Notes: generated by a model not told the origin, from the letters alone. A DNA stretch of 64,000 bases from Bretschneidera sinensis (GCA_023935145.1 CM043699.1:126203536-126267535); one strand, 5' to 3'; positions 46,134-59,757 are shown, counted from the stretch's first letter. Numbers and translations are program-made.

Positions 46134-47469
46134 TAGGGGTGAGCATAGAACCCGATTGACCCGTGGACCCGACCCAAACCGATACAATGAGTTGGGTTGG
46201 GTTAGGTCTTTTTAGAAGTTAGGTTGGGTTGGGTTGAAATTTTTTTGAACCCGATGGGTAGGGTTGGGTCATGGGTTCAAAATTTTCAAACCGACTCAAA
46301 CCGGTAACCCGGTCAAATATATAATTATATAATTATATATATATATATATTATATTTATTAAATACAAAATTGTGTTTAAATAATTATAGTATAATGAAT
46401 GAGTAAAATTATATGTAGCACAGTCCAAATCCAAACAGCCAAACAGCCAAACAGGGCATAGCTTGTTGTAATTAGAAAATAGAATGATGGATATTTTGGG
46501 AAAAAGAAATTACAATTCACTAAACCTAGCCTCTCTGATTGAGAATTTCAGTCTCCTCATTATCTTTTTCTTCGTTTCTTTATGGGGGCTGTGGGGCTAT
46601 CGTTTTCTCTTGAAAGAAACTCAAGTGATGAATGTGAAATTTGGTGAAAGAAAGCCAAAAAGGTATGCAGTACTATGCAGTCTTCCGTTTCCTTAGAAAG
46701 TACTGGTCTGGTTTTTGCACTTTTCCTTTTCCTTTTACACTCTTCCTTGTCGACAACAAACAGTACCAAGTTTGGAACCAATGTTTTAATTGCCGTCAGG
46801 CTTTTGTATTTTCAAATCTAATGTTAACTTTTATTTTCTAGAGTTTATGTATGTTCTCTTTAATATGGTTAAACATTCTTTAGCTTTAAGAAATGAGGAA
46901 TTTTGATTATAGCAAGGATATATAGCTGACGCTAAATTAAGACACAATCAATTATGCATCTCCCTGTAACTAATTGGTAGTAATAAGTAAATATCAACAA
47001 TAAGAAATCCTTGGAAAAAAAAGATAAGAAATCTTTAATCACTTGCCTTTTTGGATTAGAAAGCACATTTAGTTAATAAAATATTTTATAACGAAAAATA
47101 TATATTTTAATTACTTGCCTTTTTTTATGCTTGTTTCTATAACAATATCCAAGATGTTAACAAAAGTATTGAATATTAGTTTATATAAAGCTGATGCATA
47201 CAACTTTTACTTGAAATATGTATGAATTTGGTTTTGGATTTAGTATAATATTTTATTGTTATGTAATATATATGATTTAATTTTTTAGTAGAAAAAATAT
47301 ATCAACCCGGTGACCCAAACCGACCCAAACCGATTAGAATGGGTTGGGTTGAGTTGAGGTTGGATGGGTTCATGAGTTGGGTTGGGTTGAGATTTTTCCA
47401 ACCCGGTATGAATGGGTTGGATTGAATTTTTAGGCTAAACCGACCCAAACCGATCCATGCTCACCCCTA
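46134..47469. mobile_element. Non-autonomous hAT-type DNA transposon with 8-bp duplication
   Basis: 1,336 bp with terminal inverted repeats TAGGGGTGAGCAT...ATGCTCACCCCTA and a perfect 8-bp duplication ATAAATAA at 46126-46133 and 47470-47477. Subterminal regions hold repeated GGGTTGGGTT and GACCCAAACCGA units at both ends, as expected for transposase binding. The interior is AT-rich and has no BED finger or hAT dimerisation motif, so it would need a transposase from elsewhere. Confidence 0.9.
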
Positions 47470-47615
47470 ATAAATAAGAGTATCTCACAAACCATTTTTA
47501 TTAGTCAAAATTTTCCCTCTAAACTATTTAATGCTTAAATCCATTTAATTTATTTTCTACGGTAACTAACTTAGGAATCAGAGGTTTACCTCAAAAAACC
47601 TAACTCCGAGTCACC
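47470..47615. other. Continuation of the decayed LTR-like region
   Basis: GAGTATCTCACAAACC to CTCCGAGTCACC; without the hAT insert it joins 46125. No gene seen. Confidence 0.4.
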
Positions 47616-48179
47616 TAGGGCATGTTTGGATAGATTTTTTGAAAACTATTTTCAGTTTTTGAAGACTGAAAATAGTTTTCGAAAACTCTTTTCTATGTTT
47701 GGCAAACAGTTTTCAAAAGTAATTTTCTAAAACAGTTTTAAAAAAAAAAGTTTTCAAAAACTGTTTTCTGAAAACTCCAAATTGGTGTTTTCTGACATAA
47801 TTTTCAAAAAATAGCCCTAAAATCAATGTTCACTTCTCTGTTTCATTCTTCTTCCATAGTATATAAAAAATATTAAAATTTTGAAAATAAAATAATATTA
47901 ATTATTTTTAAGTATTTAGTAAATGTGACAAATAAAATTAATATAGATTTTAAATTTAAACTCAAAACTAAAAATAATTACAAGGTGTATCAAAACAGTT
48001 TTCAAAATAAAATTATCTAAACAACATTTCATTGTTTTCTGTTTTGGAAACAGTTTTCGAGGTACAGTTATCCAAACATGTTTTCTTTAGAAAATATCAA
48101 AAAACCGTTTTCAGTTTTCATTTTCGAAAACAGTTTTCGAAAATTGAAAATAAAAAACTGTTACTCAAACATGTACCTA
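47616..48179. mobile_element. MITE with imperfect inverted ends
   Basis: Left end TAGGGCATGTTTGGATAG and right end ACTCAAACATGTACCTA are inverted repeats with mismatches. The interior is made of GTTTTC/GAAAAC runs that can fold back on themselves. ACCTA occurs at both borders but a clean duplication of known length is not evident, so the superfamily is open (hAT-like ends). Confidence 0.55.
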
Positions 48180-48728
48180 ATATCTTCCTTGATCTTATTT
48201 TAAGAGTAAACAATTAACTTATCCTCTTGGCAGTTCAATCAATCAAAAATTCAGAACTCAATTGCGAGATTTTGGCTTTTACTCGTCAAATTTTGGACAT
48301 CATGATCAATCATCTCCGAATATGTTGATGGTCATTGATAGCAAGTGATTTTATCATGTTATTTGATCATGCGATGATCATTCTACCCTTGCATTCTGCG
48401 GTTGTACCATACAATCTAATGTTGACGTGGCAATACATTCCCGCAACTCTACTATACGGAACAGTAGCTCCTCTGCAGGATATTCTTTCCTTTTTATCCT
48501 GGAGAGGATGTGCTGCCCTTTTTCTTATTTCTTTTCGTACAAAAGAGGATACACTTCACTCAGGATTCAGGTAAAAAAAAAAAAGGCTACACTTTCTGTG
48601 TACTTTTACGTCCTAAATAAAACTACAATAAAGAAGAAACCGAAAACAGCGCCTCTCTAAAAAAAAGGTCTCCTCTCTATCTAAACATAGAACCAGACCA
48701 TCAAGTTTTCTTTCTATAAACTTCGAAA
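48180..48728 (+). promoter_or_regulatory. 5' flank and leader of the metalloprotease gene
   Basis: 549 bp between the MITE and the start codon. A CT-rich leader-like stretch (GGTCTCCTCTCTATCTAAAC) lies at 48667-48686 and TCTATAAACT at 48712. No convincing TATA box at a defined distance can be assigned, and frames in this stretch do not look coding. Confidence 0.4.
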
Positions 48729-51700
48729 ATGGCTTTAGGGAGAGAAGGTGCAGAGGTGGAGATAGTGAAACCACGTACGGACAAGAGACACTACAGGAGG
48801 ATTGTTCTCAAGAACTCCCTCGAGGTTTTCTTGATCAGCGATCCTGATACCGACAAGGTGCACGAAAAACCTCAAAAATTTTCTCCATTTTAGGGTTTAA
48901 ATTCTTGTGTCTTATTTTAATTTGTGTATTGGTTCAGAATCTGAAATCTTCTGTTCCTTTTTTGGTTGTTGTTGTTTCAGTGTGCTGCTTCAATGGCTGT
49001 CAGTGTTGGCTCTTTCTCCGATCCCGATGGCCTTGAGGGCCTAGCTCATTTTCTCGGTATTCCTTTTTCCTTTGTATGTATACACGTAAATATATGTGTG
49101 TATATTACTTAAATATTTGCGTATTTTTAATTACGGAGTATATTCTAAGAAACGGTGATCTGGTTAAATCCTATCTTAATGAACAGTGGGTAATTCTCAA
49201 CAATGTGAACCCAGTGTGAATGAATTTATCCTTTTAATCTTAATTATTTGTTGGTTAAGACCCCTTCCTTGTTATAGGTACCCAACTTTTGATTTAAGAG
49301 TTTTACATATTCAAGCATGAGCATCTTCTTATTACTATCTCTTACCATGTTAGTGGTTCCTGATGACATGCTATGGCCTTCACAGGGGAAGTTTCACCTG
49401 AAAGTTTGATGCTCAAATCGTTTTATCTCTCGTAATGTCGGGAATGAGTTGTGCAATTGTATCTCTCTAATGCTTCATTGCTGTATAGTCTGCTTCTTGC
49501 ATTCAACTATAGTACTGTCTGTTGTATGATGATATTTGTGTAATTTGTCTACTTGCTAAGTGATTATTAGTACCAAAATGTTACTAGTTTTTGTAGTACT
49601 GTAAAATTTATATTTGGTTGGGGTAAGTATTGCGGCTTTGTTATAAAGGAATTCTGTTGTCTCTATATGTACTTTTTTGTAATTGCTTTTTGTTTTCGTA
49701 ATATGTTCTCTGCAGAACATATGCTATTTTATGCTAGTGAGAAATATCCGTTGGAAAATAGTTACTCAACGTATATTACGGAGGTATTAACGCTCATTAC
49801 TTAATGAGATACTTGGATGTTTTCATTTTATTACTCACTACAATGTTCTTTAGTGATGTTGGCAATTTATGTTTTATTTTTAACCTCATTCTGTGCTCTT
49901 AATCATAGAACTTTGTTGAAACTAAAGGAAGTTGGAGAGGTTCAAAAATAAATATCGTGTTACAGTTTTCTAGCATGAGGGCATCTCTAGCGATGCCTTT
50001 CTGGTGAGGAGATTTATGAATTTTTTAGGCTACCAGGGATTTCTAAGAACATGACACTTCATATCTAAAGTAAATTCTTAACTCACTTGACTTGTGGGAT
50101 TGATCAATTCGGATGTTCTAATTGTTTAATGTGCTGTTTCCATATAACATTTGTTGGTTTACCAAAATATTTAATGATAATCATGTGTCTTTTTATCTAG
50201 ATGGTAAGAAGATTAGTTCAACCAACTATTTTATTGGATAGTGAGCTGTCGATCTTTCCTATCAATTGAGCTATTTTCTTTGTGGTTCAACTACTTGCAT
50301 AGACTGAATTTAAGTTCAGTAGATTTATTTATGACTTATTAGACAATGTACACTTCAGCAGATGTACCATTCTGCTCATTTGGCTTCTATTCCTTGAGCT
50401 TTATAAATCAAGTCCTATTGATAACTTGGTGGAAATAGGATTCATGGATGTAGCAGCCAAGGGTGGATGCCAATAAAATCATAAAATTCTTGTTGTTTGG
50501 TGTGAGAGGTTATTGGCATGCTTTTTGCTGAAGACTATAAAGAAATTATGTTCTTTGGGTAAAACTTAGGTGCACTTCCTTATATTAGGTTTCTTAGGTT
50601 CCATTTAAAATTTTCACAATTTCACAATTTCAAAATTAAAATTAATGATTGTAATTTATCATTCATAACGATCAACAGAAACTTTAAATCTACAAAAAAT
50701 AACACATTTAGAGAAATTTTAACATTTAAACTAAACTCTAGTTTTTCAAACAAATTTTGATAAACAAAATTTGATAATGACATTTTGGTTAAATCATACA
50801 TTAAAGTTATCATTTGTAGCTATTTTTAATTTTTTTTTTTGTATTTGATCTATTACATGAGTTTTATTGAGTATTGCATTCCGATCGTAAATTATATGTT
50901 CAAAATTATCATTTTTGAAATGGAAGATAAGGAGGCTAGTATAAGAAATTGTATATAACTTTTACCTTTTTGCTTTTGTGGATGTCATTAATTTTCTAGG
51001 TCATTCACTGATGGTTAGTTAGAAGAGATGGGGATGTATCTAACTAGTTACATCTGAGTTGGGTTTGAAATGTTTTTTTTGTTACACATTTTTTTTGTGT
51101 GTTGTTGGGTGAGAGAAGAAATGGCTATATCTCAATCCATGTTTTTTGTGTTACTTTGTCCCATTAAGGTACCCGTCATTTGTGAAGAACTACAATTTTT
51201 TTCCTGTAGAGGAATTATCTCTTTGCATTTTTCTTTGGCATCGATTAAAAGATTAATGCTATGCTTGGAAGTATGGAATTGTTGGGATAATTTTACTTGA
51301 AATAAAAAATTTATTAAGAGGGAGGGATTGGAGCCCTTTTGGTGCCCTTTCAATTTTATAAAAAAAAAATCATTAAGGGAGTGAAAAAAGAGTACAAAAG
51401 TTTAGGAAAAGGAGTTCTCCTAAATGAAAAAAAGTACACTACATATGAATTGGCGGAGATCTCTCTACGTATCATTCAAAGAAGTACCCCTAGAAACTCT
51501 TATAGCTGAATAAAAAGAGGAAAGAGAAAAAAACTTTATCCCATAGCAGATCAATTGGCATGGAACAATCTTGGAAATATGTTCATTTTGTTCCTTTCAA
51601 ATCACCTAGAGAATCCCAAATCAAACACATTGCCACCAAATCTTTTGTCACTTACTCTTTCCAAAACTCCAAAATGTTATCTTCATAAAACTCTATATTA

Positions 51701-54700
51701 GAGGGACAGCCACACATCTCACCAAAAGTGGCAAACAAATTATTTCAAAGTTTCTTAGCTATAAATGAATGTTTGTCTCATTAGTATTAATATGTTAAGT
51801 ACCATAGTGTAGGTGAAAGTTTTGATTTTAGAGGGAACATGTGTCTTCCTGATAGCCTTGTTCAATGGTAAAAGAAAAAGAGCAACAACTTTCGATAGAT
51901 GCGGCATGAATGATTTACAAGAGAATACACTAGAGCCATCCCCTTCCAAACGCTGGTGTCATGCCTACAGAAGAAAAAGAAGCAAGAATATTTACCAAAA
52001 CGCATTGGCTCCTTTGTTTCCTGTCGTTAAGATGTCTAAAGATATAGAGAACCCAATATAAAGGATCCCATCCATGGAGAAAGAAGAAGAAATTGGAGTG
52101 TTGTAAAGATATGAGAGTCAATAGAGCAGGGGAAAGCTTGACACAAAGATCCTGTAAAGAATGGATAAAGGAAACGTATCCAACTTTATAGCGAGTAAGT
52201 GGAAATAAAAGACTAGATAACTGTGAAATGAACTTCCAAGGGCTCATATGTGTAGCATAGATACCTTCTTTAGCATCTCACCCATTCTGTTGCAATTCGT
52301 ATTTACTCTTTATTACCTTATGCCATTGGGAGTTTGGTTCTAAACGAAACCTCCACAAGCATTTTGCCTCCAAGGAAATATTTATAAATACCAAATTTTC
52401 AAGACTCAAACCCCCTCTGGACTTAGGCTTTGCTAACAATCTCCCAATTCACCAAATGATCTCTTTCACTTTCATTAGTATTTTTAGTGGCTTGTTCTTA
52501 GGATGCCTTTCCATCTAATTAGAGGGAGTTCTTGAATGCCTCCTTTCTAAATATTGTATTGGAGTACCCTTTCCATTGCTTTCATTTGATTTTTCATGTA
52601 TAATGAAATGACACTTGTCGTTATGTTGGCTGAATAACTCATGTTGTACATAGATTCGTCATGTGATTTGACTTTTTGATGCACAGCATGGAGGCAGCAC
52701 GAATGCTTTTACATCTTCGGAGCATACAAACTACTATTTTGATGTTAATGCTGATGGTTTTGAAGAGGCTTTGGACAGGTAGATGCTGCTCTTCCCTTTC
52801 TAGTAGATCTTATTATTCTCCATGTTTTAGCTTGTGAACACAGGTATATCTTTGTGATTTTCTGAACAGATTTACCCAGTTCTTTATTAAACCATTGATG
52901 TCAGCTGATGCTACCATGAGAGAAATAAAAGCGGTTGATTCTGGTTAGTTGTTCAATTCTGGATATGTCTTGATTCCTAGGTTCTGAGGATTTTGTGAAT
53001 TAACAGTTCATCATCATCTGTTCTCTCTCTCCAGAGAATCAGAAGAACTTATTGTCTGATGCTTGGCGAATGAACCAGGTATATTTTAGTTTCTTGGGTA
53101 CATTTTTAGGACATTTAATAATTACATGATGTTTGACATACTTATTTCAAATGCTATGATACTCTATTTAATTTTTTCTTGGAGAAGCAAATCCTGGAGA
53201 TTTTTTTTTTAATAGAAAAATGACTGTTACATGTTTTTAGTTCAATTATTACAGACATAATGCATACAATTAAACATATGGAGGTGTGTGGCAAGGGTCT
53301 ATTGTTTTTCATGAAAAAACCAGTTTTTAGCATGAAATATGAACATATCTCAAGAACTTTGACCTTGTATGACTCCTGTCATGCACTGTTGCATGTTGGA
53401 AAAGATGCAATATAGTTACATAGAATCTATATTCTAGATTCTGGCATAAACAGCCCTTCTTCTAATAAATGGTATTCATTAAATATGTTTGACTATTAAG
53501 TAAATCTAGGAAACATCACCTTAAAGGCTTAAATTCTTGCATAAATCTAAAAGTGCTACTGCCTTGCTTTACCTTAAGTGTTATTTGAATAGGACGACTG
53601 ATGAGCTTGTGCTAGATCAAGGGATGAAATCATACCGATTGAGAGGAAAAACCTAATAAAAAGATCCACAGTATCAGTTACCCTAAAAATCCATTAGTAA
53701 CTATATGCACAATGGCAAATAGTGTGTTTGATATCCTTTATTATACCGTAAGGTTGTCATGGTTTGGTTTGGAAATAAAAAATCTCACCGATTCAATGTG
53801 GTAAAGAAATGTGGCACAGAAAAAGCTAAAAAAGTTCAATATATTACAATTCAAACTGAAAAAAGAAAAAAAATCTGCATTTTGGGCCATTGTTTAATGC
53901 AATCTAAAAACCTTTGTGAGTGTAAAGCACAGTGTACGAGTTCAGTTTCTGGGAATGATCACTTAATGTTAATTAAAACTTGGAACTGTGTGGAGATTAC
54001 CTTGTCTACAACCTTTATTGACTTATCCTAGCCTTAGGTAATGACCTTCCTCGTTATTAGGGATGGAGAGGGGAATAAATTGTAGGCATCCAAGGAGCTT
54101 GGAATGGAGTATTCCCTTTGATTTCAACCACTAATGAACTCTTTGGGAAAGCAAATGAAAGGCTGGACCTTGTCTTGAGAATGAGTGAGGAAATAAAAAG
54201 TGGACTGAACCAAGTTTACAGTATAAGTGCCTGAGAAGAGGACATTTTTTTCTTGAAAATTTCAAATGGTGTGGCATGATGAACATTGGTTGGAATAGTA
54301 TCGATCTTTGTGGAATATCTGCGGAGTGGTTGATAGGGACAGCAAAGGCATAGAAAAAGTAAACCTACATATAGCTCATAACTTTGTCGTAAATTATTGG
54401 AATTTATATTCTATTGATTGTAGGCCTTCTAAATCTTAGGCTGACTGGAAATTGGATGCCATCGTTTTACTGGATCTAGAGCTTGATTTTTCAAGACCAC
54501 CCTTAGGGAGTATGGCTAGTTGGCTACATGTTGGATATTGAGTTTCCTTAAAATTGATAAGAGAGGTAAATATTTTTTTCTACTGCAAGCAGCATAAAGA
54601 TACTATGCGGGATTATGAGTATTGGTTAGATCATTGTCTTCTGTGTCAAATTTTTTCTTATTTTAGGTTTTTGAAATACTTTAGATGTGATTGTTTCTGG

Positions 54701-57700
54701 TAATTGGGTATTGTCAGAGGTATATTTATCCTTGTTTTGGGGGCTTGTGAAAAGTGGTCACTGATCAGAGGATGACAGATGCATAAAATTTCTGAAAATT
54801 GCATCAGAAAACTGCTCTAAACCTTCAAGATGTGCATACTTTATCCTTCAAAATCATCAATCCTAATTTACGGAGCACGAGCTCTCATGTTGCCATCGTT
54901 TTGCACCAGAAGTTTATGTTCCTATTTTGAGAGAGGTATTGTGATGATTTTTTTTTTATCAGTACAATATAAGTTCCTTGGTTTCTTCGTTAAGAGTGGC
55001 ATTTCTGTTTTTTTTTTCCTTTAATTTTAGTGCTTCAGTTGAACCATCCAAGCTGTAAGATTCGTATTCTATCTTGTGCCTTTTTGTTTGTCTTAAACAT
55101 CTTCCTTATTCATTAAATACTTGTACTGTTTCACCGAGAAATAAACTTCTAAATGCTTTTTCTTTCTGGTTTGTTTCTCTGTATACAGTTACAGAAACAT
55201 CTAAGCATGGAATGCCATCCATATCATAAATTTAGCACAGGTCAGCACTTTGTTTAAATTTTTATTTGATATGTTTGTTGTCTCATGTTTGTAAAACAGA
55301 GCAATTCTGCTTCAAAGTGTATGAATGATTAGGTTGTTGCACGTCTGCTGTTCAACAGTGGGACAGTCTAGGTTGCAAGTTATAGGATAGGAGGCCTTGT
55401 ATAGTTATAGGATTGATGTGGCAAGAGAGGATTTGGCTAGATGGAAGTCCAAACTGGATAAAAGTTTTGAGGCAAAGTCTTTTTATAAGTTTCTTCTTGA
55501 TGGTTTCCTATGGAAGGTTCTCCTAATTTTATATGGAAAGCTATTTGGTTCCCTTGGGCCCTTAAATACTAGTTTTTTTTTGGGGGAAACATTATGGGGG
55601 AAGATTCTCACTATTGAAAATCTTCGAAGAAAGGGGAAAGAGTCCATTAATGGCTGCTTCATTTGTAGAGGGAACATCAAGTCCATGTTTCATCTTTTAT
55701 TGAAGTGTTCATTGGCTAGAAGTTTGTGAGAGATGACGTATATTGCTTTGGGTGTTTTTTGGGCGGTTGCCGGCTCTGTGAGAGATAAAGTGTGTGTATA
55801 GAGTGGTAATTGTGCTTCTAAGGAGCTCAAAAATGCTTACTTTGTGATTCCCCTTTCTATTTTTTTGACTTGTGTGGAATGAAAGGAATCGAAGAGACTT
55901 TGATGGCTTCGAGAGATCTATTGAAAAATTAAAGATAGTTGGTTCAATACTCTTAATTTTTTGTTTAAGAGAATTTTTTTTTTTGTGAATGATGTAGATT
56001 TCCTTGATTTTGTGGAGTTTCTATCGCGTGGATAGTCTTTAAGCTTAGGTTTCACCCTCTGGGTGCCTTCATATTTTTTAATACAATTTTAATTATCAAA
56101 ATAAGTTATCAAACCCATTGGCGAAGGATACGTGGATAACAAACTTTTACAGATTTATTTTGCTTTAAATGGGGGGTTTCTATCTAATGTTATTCAAGGA
56201 TAATGCACACATATAATATATAATTGTGCTTAAATTGTTTTCAATGTCGAAAGTTACACTGGTTCGACACTGGTGCCTTCTTACTCTATGAATAAGTGAA
56301 TTTGCTACTTATCAAAAAAAAAAAAAAAAAATGAACTTACTGACGTGAACTAATTTATATGCCTAGCTTCTTTGCTTGTAATGTTTGTATTTTGTGCAAG
56401 GAGTACAATAATGTTTTCTGGCTATGTCATTTCATTCATTTTAGTTACTTACTAATTAATTGAAGAATGAAACATTTTGTAACCATACTTATGGTTTGTC
56501 TGTTTGGTTGTTGATCACAAAATCACAAATAATCTGGCGTTCTTGCAGTCTTTTTTCATCCTTTTAACCTATGTTTTGCTTCACCATTTTTACAGATTAT
56601 TCTGATTTTCTGTAAATCAAGATTTCTATTAATTTTTTATAAGGTGTTAACAATTTGTCTGTGTAGGGAACTGGGATACTTTAGAGGTTCGACCAAAAGC
56701 AAAAGGACTGGATACAAGAAAGGAGCTTATAAATTTCTATGAAGAAAAATATTCTGCCAACCTCATGCATCTCGTTGTATATGGAAAAGGCTAGTGACTA
56801 CATTTGTTTCTAACTAAAAGTTATGATTTGCTTTCTGCGTACTTCAAATTATCAAATAGTATACATTTCCTTGTCATGGATTTTTCAGAAAGTCTTGATA
56901 AAATTCAAAGCCTGGTGGAGGAGAAGTTCCAGGATATTCGAAACACGGATAGAAGCCCTTTCAGTTTTCCTGGTCAGCCTTGCTCATCGGAACATTTACA
57001 GGTATACTAGCACTGGTGCAGTTTCTGTGCTGATTCAATAGGTGAATTTTTTTTTGCATTTGAGGGTTGCAAATGAAACTATCTTTTGTTGCTGTCTTGT
57101 GTTATATGTGTTTCAGATTCTTGTTAGAACTGTTCCAATAAAACAAGGTCACAAATTGAGAATCGTATGGCCAGTAACTCCTAGCATTTATCATTACAAG
57201 GAAGCGCCATGCAAGTATCTTGGTCATCTTATTGGCCACGAAGGAGAAGGATCTTTGTTTTATGTCTTGAAAACTTTGGGTAGATTTTGCATGTCCTCTG
57301 TATGCTTTAAATAATTAATTTTCCAACAGATTCCATGTGACAATTTTGAAAGTTTCAAATGGGTCTTTTGTAATTTGCATTGTTATTGTTACACCTGTTG
57401 GGCCCGTTTGGTTTGGGGGATTGAGGTGGGATTGGAAAAAACAATCCTACATGAACAGTATATCATAGTTTGGTTCATGGATTTACTGTTCATGTGGGTC
57501 TAGGCTAGGATAAAACTAATCCTAATCCCACATATTTTGTCCCATGGGGGAGGTGGTATAGAATTTATCCCCCCTTTTTCTTCTTCTTTGCTTCCCTTTT
57601 CCTTCTTCTTTTTCCTCAACCATGGCCTCGCGAAGAAGGAGGAGCAAGAGAAGGAGAAGGAGGAGCAAGAGAAGGAAAGGGAAGAAAAAGAAGAAATTGG

Positions 57701-59757
57701 TGATTGTTGTGGATGATGAACAGTGCTAGGGTATATTGTTATTTACACTTGTTATCCTACTTTAGTCTCAATACAACAATCTCATGAACCAAACATAGGA
57801 TTAAGGTATTGCCTCTTTAATCCTTTTTAATCATATCATGTTAATCCTAGTCCTATCCCATGATAATCTTGTCTGCGAACCAAACGAGCCCTTAGGTGCT
57901 TCCTGATAGCGTTGCTTATTACTTGAGCAAACTGATGTGCCACTAAGAAAGAATTGTAGCTAAGATGTTTCTGTTGTTTCAGATGATTAGAAAGCAAAGT
58001 TAATAGTAAGATGGTTCAAGTGTGTACAGAATGGACCAGGGACTACGTTGTTTGGAAAAGTAATTTTTTTTAGCACAAAAGTTCTAAATTGTTTGAGGAG
58101 TTGAGAGACTGGAATATCATGAGTGAATTAAGCAGAGGTTCAAGGTCTTCTATACAGTAAGGAAACAATTTATGACAGTCAAATGTGAATGGTCTGACCT
58201 GATGACCTGCTAATTGGTAAATGAGTTTTAGTTAAGCATATATGTTTAGGATGATATCATTTAGTGACATCTGTGTTTGAAGATAAAAGTTAGTGGAGTC
58301 TTTGCTGTGGCTATGCGATAGATGCTAGCATATTAGCTTTTCCATCTCTGGAATGCCTACTGACTTGGTTTTGAATTAAAATTTTTTTGCAGGGTGGGCT
58401 ACAGGATTGTCTGCAGGTGAAGGGGATTGGACTACAGAGTTTTCTTTCTTCAAAGTTGTGATTGATCTTACCAATGCTGGTCATGGTTAGTTTTTCTGTT
58501 TTTGTTTTCTCCCATTAGGTGTTTCTGATGTTTGACCTATCTCATTCTCAGAGATTACAAAATTTTGCTTACATTTATGTTTCCTTTATTGGGGATTTAT
58601 TGCTTTTAATTTGTGCACTGGTAGATTTCCTGGACTAATATTACTTTCCCTTGATGGGGTTGCAGAGCACATGCAAGATATTGTGGGGTTGCTATTCAAA
58701 TACATTCAGCTCTTACAGCAGTCTGGTGTTTGTAAATGGATATTTGATGAGGTATGCATATGCATAAAATGTCTATAAATTACTCTTGCTTAATGCTATT
58801 GGAAATTTGAGAAGACATGTAATTATTGTGGCTTTCATATTCAATTCTTTGATCTTGCATATGCAATTGTCTACCTGTATAGGTTAACTTCAAAGAGAAG
58901 TGTAACTGCAGGAAAATGGACTTTGTCTTTGATCTATCTCTTAAAGATTTTATGGTTGGTCTTTCTGTGCATGTTTATTTTGGCTATGTAACTTGGGAAC
59001 TACCCACTCTCCCAGTAACTATTTTTGTCTCCAAATTTTCATTTTCTTTTTTCAGAAGCACTTAACTGAATTGCACTGATATTGCTTTATATATATGAAT
59101 ATATACATATAATTGCAGTGATATTGCTATAGGGCAGACATGTTTGTTTGAAGTAATGGACCCTCAAGACTGCTTTTATAGAAATTACACTCTTAGAAAG
59201 ATGTTTTCCTTTTGAAGAATTTGTTTAATGTCTAGCAACCCAAATTGTAGTGTATTGATTACTTTATGATTGTCTTAGTGTTTTAAGAAATGAATTGTAA
59301 TTTCAATGATTAATGTTCCATTTTAGTGACTTATACTATCATGCTACTTGACTGTCATAGGTCTGATAAAAGAGACATATTTATAAATGATAAATTATGT
59401 TTAATTAACTACCATATCTGGCACGTGGTTGAAGATGATTCAAAAATGTTATGTGGACCTTTTTGCACGAAATATTGATATTTTCATGAATTCATATTTG
59501 TACATAATGTTTAATGATTTTTTCCATGGTATGGTTTGGTTTGAAAACCATTTGATCTAACTCTCTGCCAACATTTCAACCTGTACTGGTATCGATGCCG
59601 GATTTATAGAGTGCTTCTTTTTAATTCTTCTTTGAAGATTCTAATACATGATGATTCGTTATTGAAGCTTTCAGCTGTTTGCGAGACAGTATTTCATTAT
59701 CAAGACAAAATCCCTCCAATTAATTATGTGGTTAATGCTGCGTCAAACATGCAGCAG
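48729..59757 (+). CDS. PXM16: M16 zinc metalloprotease, insulin-degrading-enzyme/peroxisomal type, N-terminal 401 codons
   Basis: Exons: 48729-48857, 48981-49056, 49716-49783, 52687-52778, 52870-52943, 53035-53078, 55189-55240, 56667-56789, 56889-57001, 57117-57279, 58393-58485, 58666-58751, 59668-59757; all join in frame (1,203 nt). The start gives [16 protein letters not shown], as in plant homologues. Residues 66-70 are the inverted zinc motif HFLEH (two His ligands plus catalytic Glu); Glu147 in AVDSENQKN is the third ligand, 77 residues after His70 as in [13 protein letters not shown] (93-102) is the conserved substrate-groove segment. The second M16 domain begins about residue 195. M16 enzymes of this type degrade peptides in a closed chamber; the Arabidopsis homologue is reported as peroxisomal. 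Family members have about 970 residues, so the C-terminal 60% and any targeting signal lie past the window. All introns are GT-AG except intron 8. Confidence 0.92.
49784..52686 (+). other. Intron 3 of the metalloprotease gene
   Basis: 2.9 kb, GT-AG, separating the zinc motif exon from the [10 protein letters not shown] exon. The last third contains a minus-strand LINE fragment (51300-52520). The part 49790-51290 is AT-rich with no recognisable feature. Confidence 0.8.
51300..52520 (-). mobile_element. L1-type LINE fragment, C-terminal region, in intron 3
   Basis: Minus-strand translation, allowing stops, gives the post-RT part of plant L1 ORF2: [40 protein letters not shown] with KVGY, and RHLND. 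These correspond to the usual LW..VI.SKYG, SPWK.I and F.VGDG..RFW segments. Its 3' tail is near 51310, where an AAAAAAAAAT run marks the junction. 5'-truncated and decayed. Confidence 0.7.
53079..55188 (+). other. Intron 6 of the metalloprotease gene
   Basis: 2.1 kb between exons 6 and 7, GT-AG. Short unrelated frames (for example 53759-54031) show no family signature, and I recognise no mobile element with confidence. Confidence 0.6.
55330..56105 (+). mobile_element. LINE 3' end in intron 7
   Basis: Contains the zf-RVT domain found at the C-terminus of plant L1 ORF2: [30 protein letters not shown] with CRGN, and HLLLKCS, with one frameshift near 55520. It ends with TTTTTTAATACAATTTTAAT (about 56077-56096), the usual tail of plant L1 copies. 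It lies in the same orientation as the host gene. Confidence 0.75.
56790..56888 (+). other. Intron 8, GC-AG type
   Basis: The donor is GGAAAAG|GCTAGT and the acceptor TTTTTCAG|AAAGTC. Use of the GT five bases further would give TA+A, a stop, at the join; the GC site keeps the GKESLDKIQ frame conserved in the family. 99 bp long. Confidence 0.8.
57400..57891. mobile_element. MITE in intron 10
   Basis: 492 bp with inverted ends GGGCCCGTTTGGTTTGG and CGAACCAAACGAGCCC, and paired AGGATAA/CCTAATCC-type segments further in. A CT-rich then GAAGGAGGAG-rich core lies at 57565-57710. No clear target duplication; type uncertain (hAT-like termini). Confidence 0.65.

Noticed and set aside
46484..46696. 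70-residue frame inside the hAT element
   Set aside because: Considered as a transposase remnant, but no zinc finger, catalytic or dimerisation motif is visible.
48335..48660. Frames of 77-79 residues just before the metalloprotease gene
   Set aside because: They overlap each other and end in A-runs, with no family signature; treated as 5' flank.
53759..54031. 90-residue frame in intron 6 as a separate gene
   Set aside because: No recognisable domain, lies between two well-supported exons, and has intron-like composition.
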